NCBI GenBank assembly: GCA_964017195.1
Contig: OZ024896.1
Location: forward strand, 35,010,307 to 35,074,306
From: Siderastrea radians
Taxonomy: Eukaryota; Cnidaria; Anthozoa; Scleractinia; Rhizangiidae
Reading direction: 5' to 3'
DNA length: 64,000 bases
The stretch's first letter is position 1, and every line of letters begins with the position of its first letter. This document shows positions 39,101 through 51,100 of the stretch, in pieces. The position numbers were made by a program, and so were the translations under genes. The notes under the pieces are model-generated. The model saw only the letters and a program-made list of their open reading frames with translations. It made no database searches and had not been told where the DNA came from.

Positions 39101-42100
39101 GATACTAACCTTCCCATGTTACAGAAAAGAAATAATAAACAGTTCACAGTTATTAGTTATCATTTTTCCCTTGAATATGGATTTTGGGGTTTTGGGCCTT
39201 AAAAAAGAATAACAATTTTCAATTTTCTATCGTTGAATAGGGTCAGGGTTTAAGAACCTTTGTGACACACACCTATTCTAAATTGAAGGGAGTACCCGAA
39301 CACCCCCTCCATAAACGTCTTTAGCTCCAATAGTGATAAGCATCTAATTGTTTTCCTTATCATATCATGGCTTGACCAAACATATGCATACAGGTCATGA
39401 GAATAGAGCCGGAAAAAAAGATGCAATGTTTAATGTTTAAGCAAATTCTCCCCACAAGAAACAAACCAAATATATGGAGAACTATGAGGACAAGATGAGT
39501 GTTGATATTCGGGTTTTAACCGTTAGGGTGTGCACGTTATGTCCTGAGATTGAACTGTATGTTATAAAGTTGGACACTCTCTCCCCTCCCCTCCACTCCC
39601 CTCCCCATGAGTACCTCTTCATCATTGTCATCATCTGAGTCAGCTGGCTCGGATTGCTTCCTCTTCTCCTGAAAAAGAACATTAATTTTTTTGAACACCT
39701 TAATCTGTAAAGTCTTTCTAGAGGCCAGTAAAATCAACTCCTTTTACCAGAAATCAGTATAATTTATATAGTTTGAACAAGGCACACTTGAAAAAGCTCC
39801 CAAAATGAGAATTGAGGCGAGAAAATTTTCAGAGCTTTCACTGTGGGTCAGCTAGTCTCAATTTCTCAGTTAAATTGGCATGTTCATTGCAGTTCATGTT
39901 CTATCAGATATGGCATAATTTATAGCCATAATTTTAGGTGAGAAATAGGACCCTTCTTTAATTTAGGGGTGGTACGCTCACCCTTTCTCACCACATACTA
40001 AATCCAGGAACATGAAAAAACCTGGAAGTCACCTTAAAAACTACCAGCTACATGCTAACAACAAACTGCCATGTTCTCTGCTGACCCTGGTACTGTACAA
40101 CCCTTTCACCAATGAAAGCGGGTACAAATGACACCCAGGGAAAGCAGGCAGGCAATACTCCTCCTGACTTGGAAACAAGGCCATGAAGTGTGAAGGAGAG
40201 TGGGGAGGGAGGGATTCTTATATTAGACGAACCATTTTGAAAGAGTATACAGTTATATTTTTCTGTTTTGGTCTGAGATGAGGTGAGGGTTATTGCTCCT
40301 TTGTCTGAAAAAGGATAGCAATTTTGAGGTTAAATTAGGAATTCCAGTTCTAGGGGGCACAAGTACCTCTACCAAAATTAATTCCACGGTGTAACCCTCC
40401 CAACACCAAAGGTGCATACATCAGCTGCCAGAGAAGCCAGAGGAAATAATGTAGATGACTTAGATGCTTATTATAAGTTGTAAGAAGGAAAAATAAAAAT
40501 CACATTTTTTATGGCACATTTTAAAACCATCCATTTACTTTTCAAAACATCCAGCATGCTAGCTACTTACTTTTACCACTTCCACCTGCACCCCCATCCT
40601 AACCCTTAGGCACTTAAAACCCAGCCCCTGCAGTAATGTAGTGGCAAGAAGCATTACCACCCCCTCCCCCCCCCCCCCACCGCCCTTCCCACTCCTGAAT
40701 AGGCTGCTAGTCCATTGTAGGGTTCAGTACTGACATATCCCAGCATACATTTTACAAGTGACATATAAAAAATATCATATACATGAATTGCAGAACAAAA
40801 CTTTAACACATGGAATATTCTCACAGTTATGTATGCAACTTGTTAGCAGTTGCAAAAAGAAAGCCTGAAAAAGGTCAGTCTGAATGGGATTTGAACCCAT
40901 GGACACTGCAATTATACTGCTGCAGTGCTCTACCAACTGAGCTATCAAGCCAACTAAGAGACAGCTCCCAGATGGCTTGTCAGCTCACTTGGCACAGCAC
41001 TGCACCAGTAATAACAGGGTTATGGGTTTGAATCCTGTTCAAGGCACATTTTTTTCAAGCCTTCTTTTTTAATACAACAGCTTAAGTAACAAGCAGGTAC
41101 AAGTGATGCCAAGTCAAGTGTCACAGCACTCAACAGTTATCACCATGAAGCAAATGTTTTGTCCAAAAACATGACAAAAAAACTCAGCTGAAAATGTTGA
41201 TAAAACAGTTATTCAACTTCCACTTGATAGATGTGAGATGATTATAACCAACTGGTTATTTATTACCCATATCCAAATTCTCCCAACTAGTGCCATAAGA
41301 GATATATGGAGAACAATAAGGAGAATATACATATTGAAATTGGGGCTTAAATGCCTGAATGCCTGGGCCAGTCATATGCTCTGGGCAAGAGTAAGCCATC
41401 AGAGCAGATGGTTAAAATTCAGGCCAAAATGTCAGGCTAATGCTACACCTCTTTACAACACAAGTGCAGCACAGGCTTATTATAGCTATTTAGTGAAGCC
41501 CAGTTTTCATTCAAATCATTCAATTTGTAAGGGGGTTAGTGCAATTTCTCATTCGGTGAGTGGCTAGCTGCATTTTCACAGATGATTGCCATAGTTCATA
41601 CAGTTTCGTTGCGTAGGATCTGAGGAATAACAAGAGGACTGCTCAAGCACTCTTGTGGGAGAAATACTAGATCACCACAGAACTATCCTTGCTACATTTA
41701 TATTCTTTTTTATTTACAAACAGGGATATCTTATAGCAGCTCACTAATGGAAAAGAGTATTTAAGGGGCGTTACTAAACACCGGAACGGACCGGAACGGA
41801 CCGGAACGGACCGGAATGAACCGAAATGAACCGGAATGAGACCGGAATGAGACCGGAATGAACCGGAATGAGACCGGAATGGACCGGAATGAGACCGGAA
41901 TGAACCGAAATGAACCGGAATGAGACCGGAATGGACTGAAATGAGATTTAGAAATGCTTTTATATATTTTTTTTCGTGGAGGGTGAGGAACTAAGTTGCT
42001 TTCGCAAGAATGTTTCTGATTATTTCCCATGCTCTACCTCCTAGGAACCCCTTGGATTGGAAAGTGACCACCTCAGGGTAGTGTCCGGGGTGGGGTAGAC

Positions 42101-45100
42101 TGCGAGCAGTCTCTCTTTTGCTCTAAAATCCCTGCCGGAGGAGCGGCGAGAAAGCGAGTACGATATTCGAGCCGCGAGCCGCGAGTAGCGTGGGCGGGAG
42201 AGTGAGCGAAGAGCGAAAAGAGAGACTGCCCTGCTTTCATACTGCATTTCTGAAGCCCTTTGACAGTTCGCATCAATGACATCACACGCCCATTTTCGAA
42301 CATGATACGCTGGTGTCAAATTTTTCCCGCGAATTTTAGACCAAAAGAGTGACTGCTCGCAGTCTAGCGAATCGATCGAAGTGTTCAAGTTCAAAGCTGG
42401 GAAGATGTGATGAACAGTTCCACGCCAAAGACGCCTGTATGGAACGGGGCGAAGAAAAAAATCCTGATTAGCCGTCTGGGTAGGATTTTGTCGTTTGTGA
42501 AAGTGTTCGTTACTGTATAAAGGTCATATCTGATATTTGTATGACGGACTCCTGTGGCTTTACGCCTGTTCATTTGTAATTCTCAATAAAATTTGATCTT
42601 TGATCGTCTGTAAAGCGACTTTTTAATGCCGCGATCGTTGAATTTGGCTCGTTTACGGACTTGATAGGTTTTTCAGCCTCTCACGTTTAAATTTCTGACA
42701 ATAAAGGATCTGAAATATTATCCGCAACGTGACGAGTTTCTTTGTTTGTAACGCCGGGCCTGGCTTATTGTCTTAAAAAGTCTGTTACAGGATGTTGTGT
42801 TTCGCATCACAGAGTGTGATGTTTAGACCCATTTCGTCAAGAAAGTGAAGTTGTAGCTTCTTTAGAGCTATGCAACGTGTAATAGATGGCTGAACTCGGC
42901 TTCAGTCAGATGTGTGAATAACTCCTCTTGAAACTGTGAGTTTGATGTCTAGCGGTCAGCAATTCTATTGACGGCAGCCGTTGGCGCGCACTGCATGTCT
43001 TCAAGTGATGATGACAGATACGCGCCATCGGGTCATAGACCGACCAATCAAAACACTCCGTCACCAGAGTGCCGGGCTTCAGAAATGCAGTATGAAAGCA
43101 GGGCAGTCTCTCTTTTCGCTCTTCGCTCACTCTCCCGCCCACGCTACTCGCGGCTCGCGGCTCGCGGCTCGCGGCTCGCGGCTCGCGGCTCGCGGCTCGC
43201 GGCTCGCGGCTCGCGGCTCGCGGCTCGCGGCTCGCGGCTCGCGGCTCGAATATCGTACTCGCTTTTCTCGCCGCTCCTCCGGCAGGGATTTTAGAGCAAA
43301 AGAGAGACTGCTCGCAGTCTAGGGGTGGGGTAATAAGCATTTTGATAATTTATGTCCCGCCAAAAATAATTCATTTCTCGCCAAGAATAAATTATTCCTC
43401 GTACTTCCAACAACATGTCCGACAGTGAAGAAGAACAGCTTACTGTGCCGAGTACAGAGGGAAGATCTGATGAGACAGCTGAGGAAAGTGACGGGTAAGT
43501 TTTCGAATTGTCAGAACAGTCATGAAAATAATTATTTCAATGCTATAAAAAGTAACTCCGTGTTCAACCGGGATAGTGGTTATGAACACGGCTGTCACAG
43601 ACTGAAAAGCTTAAATTTGCTTGTTTGCTTACAAACCATCTTCCACCTCTATACCCAATCTGTGGATATTGAAAAGTAATCACACTCCATACTCGTCGTC
43701 AAAGGCGTCTTAAAGTTTTCCTTAACTGTGGCAGAGTGTTTATGTATTAATTAACTCGAGTTACTGAGTCAGCTGAGTAGGAAATATTTTGATTGTCGTT
43801 TGCGAGCGCGTTGAATTGCAGTGTAAATGTGTGGTTTGTCGGGCCTGAAGACTGATCTTTAATCTTTTTAAAGTGTTGACAACTGATTAAGTCATTGTTG
43901 TCGCTGAAAACACATTTGCTGTTTCTCACAACATTTATAATTTCGATACAAAAATTTGTATTCATTGTAACATGATTTCGCCTAATAAGCTGTAGTTCGG
44001 TAATATGATACTACGAAGAGTCTAGAAAGCGTTTTGCTTGGAGTCGATTTCTAGGAAATGCAACCTCTGTATTGAAACATTTTCCAGGAAGAAGCTTAAA
44101 GAAGCTTACATTAACTGTAATGTGTATTTGAAATTGCATACCCGGTTTTAATTTTTCAGATTTTCAGCTTTACAATCTGTATTCAATCCTGCTGAGTCCA
44201 AACATTTTGTTTCATATTCGATTCATTATCTAATCATAAGGGGAAAAGTGCACCAGCTAGGTTCGATTATTTCTATTTTTTAATACTATTTCTATTTTCT
44301 AATATTTCTATTTAATATTATTTCTATTTTTTAAATTAGCAATATTTTAGCAATCACAATGAAACTTACAGGATATACCGGTACCGGTAATTGTAGTATG
44401 ACTAAAAATCTATCTTTTGGTACATGTCACGTAAGATGAAGAAGTCACATCACGTGACAATTACATAATGTCAAACAGCCGCCTTCTTGGATCCGTCATC
44501 TTGGATTTCGAAATTTTTCCAAAATATCAGAAAACCGCCCAAAATTACTAGGAAGTACTCAAAACCAATTAAATAAATAATTAAATAATTAAATATTCTG
44601 GAAGTTACAAAGAGGTGGGGGGGGGGGGGTGGAATCCCCCCACCGGTCTGAAAAGATAAAAAAAAGCCCGGTCTGAATAGGGTTAACATAATATCTCTTA
44701 ATGCACGAGAGAATTCAGAAATTATTTTGTATTTTCTTGCACATTAGGGATGTGGTATGTCTAGATCCACCAATGCCAACGGAAAATGTTAAATTCAGAG
44801 GAAAGCTGAAGGAGGAACCCATAGTCATTGACTCACCCACTAATAGCCCTGCAAAGAAGAGAATCAAGGAAGAGAAAGTAGTTGTGAAGGTAAATAGAAG
44901 ATCTACTGTTAAATGACAAATTCGTAGAGTTCCTGCCGGACGACAGGTCCCAATCCCCGGACACTGATTGTCCGTTTATTTAATTAGCAAATTTACCGGG
45001 ACGAGGTCAAATAAACAGGTCAAATGCCACGTAGTGGGACCAAAACTGATGGCAAAATGCGCCACACCTGAATTAATACGTAAACAAATGCCAGGCTTCT

Positions 45101-48100
45101 GCCTGGAGAATGGAACTGTTTGATTCATAATCGTTATATCCTTGTTTGCAAGTGACTGTGGAATGTTGTTTTCTTCTCAGATGAACAGTAACCCGGAAAA
45201 GCCATTCATACGTCGATTATTTCGTAGCACAGACGAGGAACGGTGTTCTCCCCCTGTCTGCCAAGATGTGGATGACTTTTATCATGAAGATTCAAGTTTA
45301 CCCGTGTATTGCCGTTTAAGTAAAGGCCTTTCGGCCAAGGAAATTTACAGCATTATTTTGGAGGGGCCGCCAGAAGAAAAACTCTGTACTACAAAGCCTG
45401 TACGAATTCAGCATAACACCGTATTTGTCGTAGATCTTGAATCACAAAGTGTTGGCGACTTAACAGCTGACGACAATGGCGTTTACATTGACGTGTCTTG
45501 TCCAATAAAATCGCACAAAGTTCGGTTCGCAGGAGGAAAGGTCTCCAGCGTGGTTGAGTGGCGTGGTGAATCCGCTGACCAAGAAAGTGACGTCTTTGTT
45601 TTAAAACGGCAGTATGGCACACATAAAGGCACCAAAGAAAAGAATGGAGTGCAGTTCAAACGCATCATATCCACAGTGAAAGATAACAAGGGTCAACCCA
45701 TGCGATTTGCCGTTATCCAGTACTTCTTCAAAGATTCACCTGAAATACCGATTTTCCTAACAGCCCATGGAAATTCCAAAGATGAATCCAGAATGTTCTT
45801 TCCCACTTTTAGAAGTACACTGCAGTCTCTTAAACAACGCTGTAGTGAAATGAATCCATCCAATGCATATGATGCTGTTCACCGTGAGAGTGGAGATATC
45901 ATGACTTTACGAAGCATCTCGGAGGAACCCCGGGACAAAAAACAAGCCTACAACAGTCGTCACTCTCTAAGTGCAACGTCTTCTGTTCAGAAAGACGAAA
46001 TGTTGGAGCTACACAGCCAACTTAGAAGTCATCAAGAAGAAAGTGGCAAAGGATTTTTGCGAGAGATCAGCGTAACTGATAGTCCCCATGCCTTTCTTGC
46101 CTTAGAAGATCAACTGGACAACGTGGTACGGTTCTGCACTAGTCCCACCCGCTTTTCAGTACTAGGAGTTGATGCTACATTCAAACTGGGAGACTTTTTC
46201 GTAACTCTGACGACATACAAGAATTTAATGCTGAGAAGTAGGCGCACTGGGAAGCACCCCGTCTTTCTCGGCCCTTCGTTTATCCATATGTCTCGCAACA
46301 CCGAGGATTACCTAATGTTCACCCAGGCGATGGTCAGGAAAAGACGGGAGTTGGTCGACCTAAAAGCGTATGGTACGGACAACGAGGATGCTTTACGAAA
46401 TGCTCTTCGAATCACTTTCGCTAACTCAGTTGCCCTTCTATGCCGCATCCACAAGAAGGAAAATATAGAGCATCACCTGCACTCCACTTTAAAAGTCTCG
46501 CACAATGTCAAGAAAGAAATTGTACATGACGTGTTCGGCCAAAAGGAAGGTTCCATCCTCCACATGGGTCTGTACGATGCCAAGTCTGAGGAAGATTTCG
46601 ATGAAAAGTTATCACTTCTGAGGGACAAATGGGAAAAACTGACCCCAGGCTTTTACACGTGGTTTCAGAGATTCCAGTCCGCAGATTTCAAGCAGTGTAT
46701 GATTTCATCGGTACGTGAAGCTGCACAAATTATTGACGAGCGGGGCGGGCAGGTTGAAGATTACACAACGAACGACAACGAGAGTGAGAATTTTGGTGTG
46801 AAGCAGTGGACGGGATTTGAGAAGTCGTCATGGCCCGATTTCATCGACAAGTTGCGAAGAAAGGCAGAATCACAGATAAGAGAAGAGGACAAGTCCCTCT
46901 ACGGCAGTGGCGAGTACGAGTTAGACACGAGGTTTCAGTTCTTGCAGCTTGAACCTGGCAAGTGGCACACCATGACTGAGAAACAGCGTCTTGATTATCG
47001 TCGCAAGGCTCGCAGCTTGGCAACATTTCAAAAGGCCTTCATGCCAGAGTATGTCACAGGAACACCCAACAGAGAAGCTCAGAGCAGTGCATCTCAGTCA
47101 GCTTTAGCTGCTGGCATCGCCGTGGGATGTGTAGAGTCATCAAGACTTAGCCAAGAAGATGTTCTATCCTCCTCCTCTACAGGCTATGAAAACTCTTTCC
47201 AGGAACAGGACAAGAGGACGATTTCCCCAGCTGCAAGTGAAGTGAGTCTAACAAGTGTCCCAAGTAAATGGGTTGCTGACGTTTGGGAGGAGGCTGAAAA
47301 ATTATTGAACACACCATTTGGTGTCTTGCGGGCAGCTGGAGCCAATCCTAATGCCAGAAGTGTCGCAAGTACCAAAGGTCCGCCACACTATGTTGAACGA
47401 TTTGCAAATGGTAAATTTACCTGTGATAGTAAGTGTTTCAAGTACAAATCGGCTCGGATATGCTGCCACACCGTTGCTGCTGCACAGGACATGGGCCATG
47501 ATTGCCTCCAAAAGTTCCTTGAGTGGAGACGAAAACTGAAGAGGGAGGTGACTCTCACCCCACTGGTTGTGCAGGCCAAAACCAAGGAAGCCGCTGGAAA
47601 AAAATCTGATAAACCAAACAGAAAGTCAGGCAACTATCGGGGTGGGAGGTTGGAGGAAAGAAGGGAAAGAATTCCAGTTCCTTGTAACTCTCCAAAGCCG
47701 TGGATGAGTTCTAACCATCCCTTTGAGGCGGTCGAGTTAAAGAAAACAAGAGCGCAATTGTGCGCTGGCTGCAAGCAAACTTTTAAGAATGAAGAGCCTC
47801 CCCACGGGATTATTCTTAGGCATCCCGAAAAGGATTTCATCGCTGGAACCAACAAAGAGAAGATAACACCGACAGCGTCACCGAGGTATTACCACGTGGA
47901 TATTCAGTGCATCCGTAGACGTCATGTAGACTGGAAGGCCACTATCCAGAATGTTAAGTATGATGCAGTCGATGACACGGCTAAGCTGTTTATCAAAACT
48001 TCGTTTGGATTAAACGAGGATTGAGCATGAAATTGTTACTGAAAGATGTGATTTTGCTTCTTCGATGACGAGTTTCTCTAATTATTACTGTTGTTGTTAT

Positions 48101-51100
48101 TGTTGAACTGAGTTCCTGACAATAATTACTCTCCAAACTAGTCTTTCAACCATCATGGCCAGAAATCTCCGATTTTATATTTAACAGATATAGGACGAAA
48201 TGAAGTTAAGTATATTAATTTGTTATGAAGCTTAATTTGGACTGGAACATTTCATCAATCCAGAGTTGAGGCTGAAGTGCTGAAGGTATTATCATGTTGC
48301 CTGATCATTACGATGTCGCAGCAATCGATACCATCAGTGCTTTGTACCAAAATATACTTGGTTCGTAATGGAAATCTCTGTATTCTTAACGCTATGCATC
48401 CACATTTCCGCTAACAACGAGCATAAATCCAAATTTCCATAGGCCGCAGTTCGCAAATTGTGTAAGAACAACACGAGCTAACAGAAGCGAGCATCAATGT
48501 AACTGTCGATCATTCCACTTTCACTTTCTGTATGACGATGCCTCATTCGACCTTTAACAACAGTTTAAATCGGTTCTACCGAAATCATGATGGAAGATAA
48601 CAAACAAGTCGTAAGTTTGCTTCCTTCTGGAACTTTTAAGTTCAATTTGTATCCATAAGTCCCGGGACATAAGTACGCCATGTTTGGCACCAAAGTTAAC
48701 TGTTGTCATACCGTATTGATATCTGGGGTACACGCAAATTGTTGGTCAGCGGACTACTTGTTAGCGTGACAGCGTGACAGTTGCGGGAGAAAACGGTCAG
48801 GAGACATTTTCTTTGAGACAAGTCGAGTTTCTAAAGTTGACTTTCAGTCGATGACCGTTCAAATAACTTATTTCAACAAGTAAGCAAAAGTATCTTGTTT
48901 GTATTATCCGTTCCGTCTGTGACAGGCGATATGCACTTCAGGAATAAACTTGTAAATTAATTTCAGGAAATGAAACTTAGCTCGTCAAAGGGAAAAAAAT
49001 AACAAAATTGGAGACCTATTAATAATCAAATTTCGTTATTTTAATTACATGTTTGTTAGTTCGGAAGAATGACTAACGCGGGCGCAAGGAACGAGATTTC
49101 TGGCCATGGTTTTCAGTTTAAAAATAGTGCCACAATGATATTGTTTAGTTCTTGCCCCAGCTTCAAGTTGTCAGGAGTGTGCGCGTATTGACGATTAGTC
49201 GTCTAGATTGTTTCACTTTGGTAGTAGTTTGTTCTGTTTTGTTTCCACTGATCGTCTTTTCTGATATTCTGTCTAGCAAACCGTAATTTCGTAAATTTTA
49301 CTGCTAGGAATAATTAGATAATGAATTCTTCCTATTGTTGCTATTATATATGAAGTATTGAAATTGTCTCTGTAACAAATATAATAGGCATTGATAGTAG
49401 GAGTAAGGAGTTGAAATTACACACATTTTTCTAACTCGAAATTGAAACATATGTGAAGGATAAACTTTAAGAAACGCAAACATCTGAAACTACTATCAAC
49501 TTGTTAGTAAGACTAAGAAAACTGTTCAGATTACTGTTATTTATATACTTGAAATGTTGTAATTATTTACACACGGAGATAGGTCCTGATGCTTAACAGC
49601 CGTGTCAGTTTTCCACGAAAAAGAAGTTTAATAAACGTATTGAGTAAAAGAACGTGAGTTGGAATTACTTATATAATGAATAGGCGGAGATGTGGAACCG
49701 CTTTCTATATTGTGCGTCACAATTTCAACATACTTATCCCTGAAGTGGTTGTTTTCCAGTAGAACGGATACTCGAGGAGTAGTGAATGGGAAATAATCAG
49801 AACATCCTTGCGAAAGCGACTTAATTCCAAACAGTCCACCAGAAAAAATATTAAAGCATGTAAACATAAAAAATTGCTTTTATTCTCAAGTTTATCTCAT
49901 TTCGGTCCATTCCGGGCTCATTCCAGCTCATTCCGGTTCATTCCGGTCTCATTCCGGTCTCATTCCGGTTCATTCCGGTCCATTCCGGTTCATTCCGGTT
50001 CATTCCGGTTCATTCCGGTTCATTCCGTCCCATTCCGGTCCGTTCCGGTGTTTAGTAACGCCCAGTATTTAAGATAAAAGTAACTCATCAATGCTTTGAC
50101 AACTGTGATCAAAAGTGACTTTTAGGGAAATAAAATTACTAACAATAATTGTTTAAAAGGATTGCATGCTAATTATTAGTAAGAATACATAACTAATTAA
50201 GAGTTAACTACACTATTTGCAAACAAGTATTACAGCAACTAAATATACGGTAATTCAATAGAATGTTACTCTAAGAATTTCGAATTTTCTGTACATCCAT
50301 TTGCAAAGATATTACAAACTGTGACCTCAAAGTGTAATGTCTTATCTAATAAATTTCTTGACTGAAACTCTGATTTGAAAAGCTGAAAAAACCTACTGTA
50401 TTTGAATGTAGGTTTTAAAACAAATTTTAACATAATTATGTTTAATGTTCATAAATTACAAGCAGTTCAATTTCTGCAAGCTAGTAATTTTAAGATTTTA
50501 AGGCCAAATTTCTATTTATCTCAGTTTTTCCACCAAGCCCTTCAGATACAAAGCCCCTGGTTAGGAAATTGATACCAAAAGAGAAGAAAATCAATAACCA
50601 AAAAGGGATTTTTATCAGCTATGTGTCGGGTACATTAATTACCACCATACATGTACATTTGTGTCATAACAAATACGGCTCTTACGTAAACACAATCGAA
50701 TTTCCATTCTATGAAATGAAAATTTTAATTTTCACAGTCCAAGGACATAAGGACCAAGGTCCAAGGACATAAAAAGACAAAAATACTTGTGAAAACTGAA
50801 CCTACAATAATTATTCTGTCCTCACTGAACACAACATTTGGAGGCACAGCAGTGACCAGAGGGCAAAATATTTACACGGTCCTCAGACCACTTGATTACC
50901 TCAACCAACTCTTCTTTACCATTCCCATTGTATTTAGTGATAGTTTCTCTGACGAACTCAATCACATATTGCTCTGGTAATGCATTACCTAAGTTTAACT
51001 GGGAGTGGGTTTCCAGGGCATCATACAGTTTTAACGTCAGCAAAAACATTGGCGTTTGGCAAGGGTCAGGTCTGAAATTACGCTCACGTTCTAATGATGC

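Larger units (their letters stand above)
41766..50063. mobile_element. Mutator-like DNA transposon, 8.3 kb, complete ends
   Basis: It starts GGGCGTTACTAAACACCGG and ends with the exact inverse. AGTATTTAAG is duplicated immediately outside (41756-41765 and 50064-50073), a 10-bp target duplication within the Mutator range. About 180 bp at each end consists of degenerate tandem ACCGGAATGA-type decamers in inverted orientation. Inside is a three-exon transposase (43415-48024). A nested foldback element lies at 42096-43321, between the left end and the transposase start. All ends and reading frames look intact, so this copy may be young or active. Confidence 0.92.

Noticed and set aside
40873..41048. 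Functional tRNA genes
   Set aside because: Acceptor and anticodon arms are imperfect and the loop is oversized. Only the promoter boxes and T-arm are retained.
41761..42030. Frame of SFRFIPVSFRS-type repeats (and 49808-50077)
   Set aside because: These are translations of the decamer arrays at the two ends of the Mutator-like element.
42906..43340. Long frames rich in AASREPR and SRLAARG
   Set aside because: They are translations of a 7-bp tandem array inside a foldback element, open on both strands because of the repeat.
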